In this document: piece by piece, positions 7,074 to 10,883 of the stretch
Layout of the letters: every line of letters begins with the position of its first letter
Position numbering within the stretch: the first letter of the stretch is position 1
NCBI GenBank assembly: GCA_029940115.1
Contig: JAOZRQ010000202.1
Coordinates: forward strand, 1 to 10,883
DNA from: Desulfobacterales bacterium
GTDB lineage: Bacteria; Desulfobacterota; Desulfobacteria; Desulfobacterales; 4be13
Direction: 5' to 3'
DNA length: 10,883 nucleotides
The notes under the pieces: model-generated
The model's database searches: none
What the model saw: the letters and a program-made list of their open reading frames with translations, nothing else
Told to the model about the DNA's origin: nothing
Program-made: the position numbers and the translations under genes

Positions 7074-7094
7074 CGATGTCCCTCATGGTATAAG
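7066..7094 (+). promoter_or_regulatory. Consensus-like sigma70 promoter without an obvious gene
   Basis: TTGACA (7066-7071) and TATAAG (7089-7094) are 17 bases apart, and TG precedes the -10 by one base (extended -10). Transcription would start near 7101 on the plus strand and run into repeats; no credible plus-strand gene follows. It may drive an unrecognised RNA, or be left over from a lost gene. Confidence 0.55.
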
Positions 7095-7310
7095 CATTTC
7101 CATCGACAGGTTGAGCGGCATTTTTTCAGTCAGCCCACGAGCTGCAAATGGGAGTGTCCGCCTTCGGGGGGCATTGACATGCGAATCATGCCAGTGCCTG
7201 CATTGGCGGGCCCGAGTTGCATTAGGAGTGTCCATGACGTCGCCCGGCGACGACACATGCATGGATGAAAATCCAAGCTGGGGATTCCAGACGGGACAAA
7301 GGCGGAATTG

Positions 7311-7432
7311 TTGAACTCTTTCACGCTTGAGCCGGCACCCCAAAAGCTTGCGTTGAAGCCAAGGATCAATTTTGGGACGACGGGATTCGAAGCCTCTTCT
7401 TGTAAACCATCCTTGCAGTTCCAAAGGATCAA
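7311..7432. repeat. Imperfect ~122-bp direct repeat, copy 1
   Basis: This copy aligns with 7521-7643 at an offset of about 210 bases with small gaps. Shared blocks are TTGAACTCTTTC, GCTTGAGCC, GCTTGCGTTG, ATTTTGGGACGACGGGATT, TAAACCATCC and the closing GGA-CAA. There is no sign of selection for coding: the gaps are not multiples of three throughout, and no start site is evident. Confidence 0.75.
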
Positions 7433-7446
7433 GGAAATTGAGAGTG

Positions 7447-7523
7447 CAAGCGATGGAGGTGCCAAGATTGTGCTTTTGGGGGCGAGTCTCAGCAGTTGGC
7501 CATCTTGGCACTCCCTTTGCTTG
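7447..7523. repeat. Inverted repeat linking the two direct repeats
   Basis: Bases 7447-7468 and 7502-7523 are reverse complements at 18 of 22 positions, sharing CAAGC at one end and TGCCAAGAT at the other. A third, direct relative lies at 6911-6934. The inverted pair sits in the spacer between the two ~122-bp direct repeats and overlaps the start of the second. Confidence 0.65.
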
Positions 7524-7643
7524 AACTCTTTCGATGCTTGAGCCCTGAAGGCTTGCGTTGGATTCGGAGCCGGGGATTGATTTTGGGACGACGGGATTTG
7601 AGGCCCTTCTTAATAAACCATCCCTGTAGTTCACAACGGACAA
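7521..7643. repeat. Imperfect ~123-bp direct repeat, copy 2
   Basis: This is the second copy of the repeat at 7311-7432. The best-conserved block is the 19-base ATTTTGGGACGACGGGATT (7580-7598). The copies are clearly diverged, so the duplication is old or each was acquired separately. Confidence 0.75.
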
Positions 7644-7723
7644 AAGTTGTCTGCCAAAAAACTGAACATAAGTTCCTGCACCAAGGCAAAAAAATGGAAG
7701 GCATCAACGTGATGGCAACAATC

Positions 7724-7761
7724 AAACCTGAAACCTATGACAGTCAACAAGTTTCAAGTTT
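7724..7761. repeat. Two short heptamer duplications
   Basis: AAACCTG/AAACCTA (7724-7737) and CAAGTTT twice (7748-7761) are both seven-base direct duplications within 40 bases of gene-free sequence. They echo the heptamer arrays in gene leaders elsewhere in the window. Confidence 0.5.
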
Positions 7762-7839
7762 CAAATCCATTTGAGACACGGCCCTGCTGTTCTGATCAAT
7801 TCCCCAAGCCTAGTCAGATATGTTGCGTTTCCCGAACCT

Positions 7840-7863
7840 CCGGTGGATTTGTCAATCCGCCGG
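7840..7863. other. Isolated stem-loop
   Basis: CCGGTGGATT (7840-7849) pairs with AATCCGCCGG (7854-7863) with a single T-G position, across a TGTC loop. No T run follows on either strand. The rest of 7644-7919 shows nothing I can name. Confidence 0.5.
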
Positions 7864-7928
7864 GAGCAGGATGGTGAACTGCCGAATCCAATTTCTGATG
7901 TCACCGAAACCTGATCCAAAGAAACTAG

Positions 7929-8041
7929 AAGGTGTTTGAAAACACCTTCATGAGCGGGCCATCCCCCTGAAATGATTGGACAAACCGGAGATGGCCATCT
8001 CCCGAAAACCCGCGCCATTGCGGGGAGTTTTCAAACACCTT
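7929..8041. mobile_element. MITE-like element A inserted at CTAG
   Basis: This 113-base element is bounded by perfect 15-base inverted repeats, AAGGTGTTTGAAAAC and GTTTTCAAACACCTT. CTAG flanks both ends (7925-7928 and 8042-8045), consistent with a four-base target duplication, although CTAG is itself palindromic. The left end is also a self-contained hairpin, AAGGTGTTT/AAACACCTT. Inside are a palindrome GAGATGGCCATCTC (7988-8001) and CCCGC/GCGGG arms. It is non-coding and would need a transposase from elsewhere. Confidence 0.75.
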
Positions 8042-8088
8042 CTAGTACAGCAATTCATAAGTTCGTCACCCCCTTCGGCTTCCGCCGG

Positions 8089-8154
8089 ACTTCGGCGTGA
8101 GCTCAGACTTCGGCGAGCTCAGACTTCGGCGAGCTCAGACTTCGGCGAGCTCAG
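8089..8154. repeat. Tandem 16-mer array
   Basis: Three perfect copies of ACTTCGGCGAGCTCAG (8107-8122, 8123-8138, 8139-8154) follow an 18-base variant with two extra bases (8089-8106). Each unit contains the palindrome GAGCTC. The array lies inside element B. Confidence 0.9.
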
Positions 8155-8258
8155 TCGAGCCGTCGAACGATTGCCAAATCCGGCGGCTCGGATCTGCCAA
8201 TCCGAGCCGAGCGAGGGGGGTACGAACTTACAAAGTGGTGTACTAGTTTCTCTATCGG

Positions 8259-8561
8259 TCAGTCTTCAGCTTCCGGATTCTGAATTTCGGCAGGCAATTT
8301 TCCTGATGTCAGCAGTTCCCGCACCGCCGGCACAATATATATCTCCTCATGGGGCATCCTGCTGAGACAGGCGGCCAGCAACTTGTTTTTTCTGTAAAGG
8401 GAGAGATGCTTGTCTATGATAAACCGCTTTTGGCCCCTGACCCTGCACAACCCGCTTTTCACCTTTATGCCCGCATTCCGAAAGTTCTGTTCGGATACCA
8501 TGACATCAAGCTTTTCAGCAAGTTCCTTCAGGTTTTGATAGACTTGTTCCGGTTTCATCAT
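8259..8561 (-). CDS. Small conserved-looking protein of unknown function
   Basis: This is a 100-residue soluble protein with no signal peptide or membrane segment. Residues 1-20 look like a charged amphipathic helix (KPEQVYQNLKELAEKL). The middle (31-52) is strand-rich and basic (GIKVKSGLCRVRGQKRF), followed by IIDKH and a helix with MPHEEIYIVPAVRELL (69-84). The composition is that of a genuine protein and I have an impression of similar proteins in other deltaproteobacteria, but I cannot assign a function. Two ATG codons are adjacent at the start, and no Shine-Dalgarno site is visible because a heptamer array occupies the leader. It begins 74 bases after the tkt stop on the same strand, so co-transcription with tkt is likely. 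MITE-like element B ends seven bases past its stop. Confidence 0.75.
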   Translation of the reverse strand: MMKPEQVYQNLKELAEKLDVMVSEQNFRNAGIKVKSGLCRVRGQKRFIIDKHLSLYRKNKLLAACLSRMPHEEIYIVPAVRELLTSGKLPAEIQNPEAED

Positions 8562-8563
8562 GG

Positions 8564-8584
8564 TAAGCTGTAAGGTGTAAGGTG
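8564..8584. repeat. Heptanucleotide array upstream of the 100-residue gene
   Basis: TAAGCTG, TAAGGTG and TAAGGTG follow one another, ending two bases before the start codon of the 100-residue protein. The array takes the place where a ribosome binding site would be expected, and none is visible. Confidence 0.8.
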
Positions 8585-8595
8585 CTTGGTTCTAA

Positions 8596-8623
8596 CGGTC
8601 AGCGGTCAGCGGCCAGCGGCCAC
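8596..8623. repeat. Second heptanucleotide array in the tkt-to-unknown gap
   Basis: Four seven-base units (CGGTCAG, CGGTCAG, CGGCCAG, CGGCCAC) begin 12 bases after the TAAGGTG array. Two unrelated heptamer arrays therefore make up most of the 74-base gap between tkt and the downstream gene. Confidence 0.8.
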
Positions 8624-8635
8624 ATGCCTCGCCGC

Positions 8636-10639
8636 TTACAGCAACTCCATCACCTTTTCGACGACATGTTCAGCGGTGAATCCGAATTTCTCCATCAGAA
8701 CGCCCCCAGGTGCGGACGCGCCGAATCTCGTCATGCCGATGATCACCCCGTGAGTGCCCACATAACGCTCCCATCCCATGGGGATGCCCGCCTCTATGGC
8801 CACGCGAGCCGTGACATCCGGCGGGAGTACGCTCTCCTTGTATTCTTGGGGAGTATTCTCGAACAGCTCCCAGCTCGGCATGCTCACGACCCTTGCGGAG
8901 ACCCCCTTCTTAGCAAGGGCCTCCTTGGCCTGGAGCGCGACATGCATCTCCGAGCCGGTGGCGATGAGGATGACATCCGGCTTTCCCGCGGAATCGGAAA
9001 GGACATATGCGCCCTTTCCCAGCCCGTCTGCCGGATGGTATCGCCTCCTGTCCATGACGGGGAGCTTCTGACGGCTCAGGATCAGGGCCACCGGTTCGGC
9101 TGATTGGATCGCCATCTTCCACGCTTCCACCGTCTCAGTGGCATCCGAAGGCCGGATCACGGTCAGCCCCGGGAAGAGTCTCAGGCTGGCGAGATGTTCC
9201 ACTGGCTGATGCGTGGGACCGTCCTCGCCCACTGCGATGCTGTCATGGGTGAACACGTAGATGACCGGCAGTCTCATCAAGGCCGCGAGGCGGATGGCGG
9301 GCCGCATGTAATCCGCAAACACGAGAAAGGTTCCCCCGTAGGGCCGAATCCCCTTGTGAAGGGCCATGCCGGAAATGATCGCGGCCATCGCGTGTTCCCT
9401 CACGCCGAAACGGATGTTTCTTCCGGTGGATGCATTCTTCTGAAAGTCATGGGAGGACTCGATAATGGTCTTGTTTGACGGGGCCAGATCCGCAGACCCG
9501 CCCATCAGTTCCGGGATGTTGCCGGCCAAGGCGTTGAGCACCTTCCCTGACGCGGCCCGTGTGGCAATGGGGGGATCGGTTTCCGAAAAGTTCGGCAGGT
9601 CCGCATCCCATCCCTCCTTCAACTCCCTGTTCACGGCATTCATGAACTGCTCCGCCAGTTCGGGGTGTTGCCCACGATATGCATCAAACATTTCCTGCCA
9701 GAGGGATTCTCCAGATTTTCCGGCTTGGACACACTCCTTGCAGGCGTCAAACCCTTCTTCCGGCACAAGAAAGCACTCTGCCTCAGGAGACCCCAAGTTT
9801 CGCTTGGCCAGACGAACCTCCTCCTCACCCAAGGGCGCGCCGTGGGCATCGGCTGTGTCCTGCTTGTTCGGGCTGCCATAAGCGATATGTGTGTTCAGCA
9901 TGATGAGGCTCGGTCGCGCCGTGTCTGCCTTGGCCGATTCAATCGCCTTGGCCATCGCGTCGGTGTCATTTCCGTCCTCCACCACCGCCACATGCCAGTT
10001 GTATGCCTTGAACCGGAGGCCGGTGTCCTCTGTGAAGGTGATGTCGGTCCGACCTTCGATGGTTATGCCGTTGTCATCATAGATGCAGATCAGCCTCCCA
10101 AGTCCCAGATGGCCGGCAAGGGATGCGGCTTCGGCTGTCACGCCTTCCATCAGGTCGCCGTCACCGCACATCATGTAGGTGTGATGATCCACGATCTCAT
10201 ATCCCGGGCGATTGAAGCGTGCCGCAAGATGCCGCTCGGCCATGGCCATGCCCACCGCGCTGGCAAAGCCCTGTCCCAAGGGGCCTGTGGTGATCTCCAC
10301 GCCGGGATGTCCATATTCTGGGTGACCGGGGGTCTTGCTCCCCCACTGGCGAAAGTCCTTCATGTCATCAAGCGTCAGATCATAGCCGGTGAGATGAAGC
10401 ATGCTGTAAAGTAGCATGGACGCATGTCCCCCTGAAAGCACGAACCGGTCCCTGTCGAACCACTCGGGGTTATTGGGATTGTGCTTCAGAAAATGGGTCC
10501 ACAGAACGTATGCGGCCGATGCAAGTCCCATGGGCGCGCCCGGATGGCCCGAGTTGGCCTTCTGAATCGCGTCCATGGAAAGGGTGCGAATGGTGTTGAT
10601 GCAGTCTCTCTCTTGGCTTTCTGGCAAGCCGTTGCTCAT
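8636..10639 (-). CDS. tkt: Transketolase
   Basis: This cytoplasmic ThDP enzyme of the non-oxidative pentose phosphate pathway transfers two-carbon ketol units between sugar phosphates. The 667 residues are the normal full length. The N-terminal pyrophosphate-binding domain has SGHPGAPMG (30-38) and the ThDP/magnesium motif GDGDLMEG (159-166) with N190. The central pyrimidine-binding domain has RFGVREHAM (410-418, catalytic glutamate E415) and DGPTHQP (473-479). The C-terminal domain has ATGSE (560-564). The ATG at 10639 is chosen because AAGGAG lies about eight bases upstream and the following residues fit the family's N terminus. The open frame extends 31 codons further up, through the repeat-rich leader, without a ribosome site. 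The gene is GC-rich like PFOR. A 100-residue gene follows at 74 bases. No missing residues were seen. Confidence 0.98.
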   Translation of the reverse strand: MSNGLPESQERDCINTIRTLSMDAIQKANSGHPGAPMGLASAAYVLWTHFLKHNPNNPEWFDRDRFVLSGGHASMLLYSMLHLTGYDLTLDDMKDFRQWGSKTPGHPEYGHPGVEITTGPLGQGFASAVGMAMAERHLAARFNRPGYEIVDHHTYMMCGDGDLMEGVTAEAASLAGHLGLGRLICIYDDNGITIEGRTDITFTEDTGLRFKAYNWHVAVVEDGNDTDAMAKAIESAKADTARPSLIMLNTHIAYGSPNKQDTADAHGAPLGEEEVRLAKRNLGSPEAECFLVPEEGFDACKECVQAGKSGESLWQEMFDAYRGQHPELAEQFMNAVNRELKEGWDADLPNFSETDPPIATRAASGKVLNALAGNIPELMGGSADLAPSNKTIIESSHDFQKNASTGRNIRFGVREHAMAAIISGMALHKGIRPYGGTFLVFADYMRPAIRLAALMRLPVIYVFTHDSIAVGEDGPTHQPVEHLASLRLFPGLTVIRPSDATETVEAWKMAIQSAEPVALILSRQKLPVMDRRRYHPADGLGKGAYVLSDSAGKPDVILIATGSEMHVALQAKEALAKKGVSARVVSMPSWELFENTPQEYKESVLPPDVTARVAIEAGIPMGWERYVGTHGVIIGMTRFGASAPGGVLMEKFGFTAEHVVEKVMELL

Positions 10640-10654
10640 GCTGGTTCTCCTTAT

Positions 10655-10675
10655 TTTCTGGTTTCTGGGCTCTGG
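10655..10675. repeat. Heptanucleotide array in the tkt leader
   Basis: TTTCTGG, TTTCTGG and GCTCTGG follow one another just upstream of the tkt ribosome binding site. It has the same unit length and the same position relative to the gene as the arrays before PFOR and the 100-residue gene, but an unrelated unit sequence. Confidence 0.75.
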
Positions 10676-10688
10676 TTCATAGTACTTA

Positions 10689-10746
10689 CTTGTCCCCAAC
10701 ATCTTTTCCCCAATAAAAAATGTCGGGGACAAGCATCGGGGAAAAG
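10689..10746 (-). promoter_or_regulatory. Structured tkt leader with interleaved inverted repeats
   Basis: CTTGTCCCCAACAT (10689-10702) pairs with 10720-10733 at 13 of 14 positions. CTTTTCCCC (10703-10711), which lies in the loop of that stem, pairs perfectly with GGGGAAAAG (10738-10746) outside it. The two pairings interleave, which is pseudoknot topology. The blocks also cross-pair in nested order with one mismatch each, so a plain long hairpin competes. It lies 50-107 bases upstream of the tkt start. It could be a regulatory leader or simply a repeat. Confidence 0.5.
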
Positions 10747-10883
10747 TTTGCCCCGACGTCTTTAACCGGGGTCAGGTACAGGTTCCGGCGGAAGATGGGT
10801 GACGAACTTGTGAAGTGCCAAGCTCAGATTAAGTACCCGGCCAAAAGTTTTCCGGGATTTTTCTTGGGAGGACAACTCCCACA
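10747..10883. other. Upstream end of the window, no gene seen
   Basis: No open frame with a ribosome site was found. Bases 10797-10818 (GGGTGACGAACTT plus nine bases) match the inner part of the left end of element B, read in reverse complement, at 20 of 22 positions. This suggests a decayed partial copy of the same family. The tkt promoter probably lies somewhere here, but I cannot place it. Confidence 0.45.

Larger units (their letters stand above)
6868..7310. other. Gene-free spacer of degenerate repeats
   Basis: There is no convincing gene on either strand; open frames here lack ribosome sites and have unordered composition. The spacer holds an array-like pair, TCATTGTCTTTCAACCTTCATGG and ACTCATTGCCTTTCAACC (about 6940-6990). 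It also holds a CAAGCAAGGGAGTGCAAG motif at 6911-6928 that reappears inverted at 7506-7523, and a hairpin CGTCGCC/GGCGACG (7238-7244 and 7246-7252). A promoter and dyad at 7049-7094 are listed separately. Confidence 0.55.
7920..8251. mobile_element. MITE-like element B, split at its left end by element A
   Basis: The right end (8239-8251, TGTACTAGTTTCT) is the exact reverse complement of a left end obtained by joining 7920-7928 (AGAAACTAG) to 8046-8049 (TACA), that is, with element A and one CTAG removed. Inside this 13-base terminal repeat the similarity continues imperfectly through TAAGTTCGT and a C5 run, giving about 30 of 36 matching positions beyond base 7920. The restored element is about 215 bp with no coding capacity. 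It carries a tandem 16-mer array and a 9-base hairpin (8185-8193 with 8200-8208). Its right end is seven bases from the stop codon of the 100-residue gene. Confidence 0.75.

Noticed and set aside
7380..7400. TTCGAATCCC-like string on the minus strand resembling a tRNA T-loop
   Set aside because: The bases on either side do not form a 5-bp T stem, no anticodon arm or acceptor stem can be built, and the diverged second copy of the repeat does not preserve it.
7083..7643. 186-codon minus-strand open frame in the repeat region
   Set aside because: It runs straight through the diverged direct repeats, and the repeated blocks fall in different reading contexts. There is no ribosome site, and the translation has no plausible domain.
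9665..10414. Plus-strand open frame (249 codons) antisense to transketolase
   Set aside because: It is a shadow of a well-conserved gene on the other strand, with no start signal or domain.

Overview
The window looks like a stretch of chromosome from an anaerobic bacterium, most likely a deltaproteobacterium (Desulfobacterota, perhaps Desulfobacterales). Three things suggest this. There is a long single-chain pyruvate:ferredoxin oxidoreductase whose ligand and cofactor residues fall almost at the numbering of the Desulfovibrio africanus enzyme. Repeat-rich spacers separate high-GC housekeeping genes. A paralogue-type solitary solute-binding protein is present. The lineage is inference; the PFOR and transketolase calls are secure. 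All five genes I accept lie on the minus strand.

Layout from right to left, in transcription order: transketolase (10639-8636) with a leader of complementary G- and C-run blocks; a 100-residue conserved-looking unknown protein (8561-8259), probably co-transcribed with it; about 2 kb without a convincing gene (6422-8258), packed with palindromes, direct repeats, nested MITE-like elements and two orphan regulatory loci; a periplasmic solute-binding protein (6231-5446) with a near-consensus sigma70 promoter; an inverted-repeat element carrying hexanucleotide arrays (5118-5359); a protein with a DGMQRTT motif related to DGQHR/DUF262-type ParB-like proteins (5068-3902); and PFOR (3833-291). The left edge cuts through a second copy of the hexamer element (1-66), followed by another long palindrome.

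Metabolically, PFOR makes acetyl-CoA and reduced ferredoxin from pyruvate, and transketolase runs the non-oxidative pentose phosphate pathway. They are not an operon here. The DGMQRTT and solute-binding genes are visibly AT-richer than the two enzyme genes and lie beside repeats, so they may be accessory insertions.

The most interesting content is non-coding. (i) Inverted-repeat elements carry (GTTCAC)n/(GTGAAC)n arrays and outward-facing TATAAT boxes. (ii) One MITE-like element is inserted at a CTAG site inside the terminal repeat of another; removing it restores a perfect 13-bp terminal repeat. (iii) Different heptanucleotide tandem arrays sit in the leaders of three of the five genes. (iv) Two identical 18-bp palindromes stand upstream of a T-tailed hairpin with no gene between, a candidate small-RNA locus. 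(v) A consensus promoter overlaps an operator-like dyad but has no gene downstream. No CRISPR array, tRNA or rRNA was seen.
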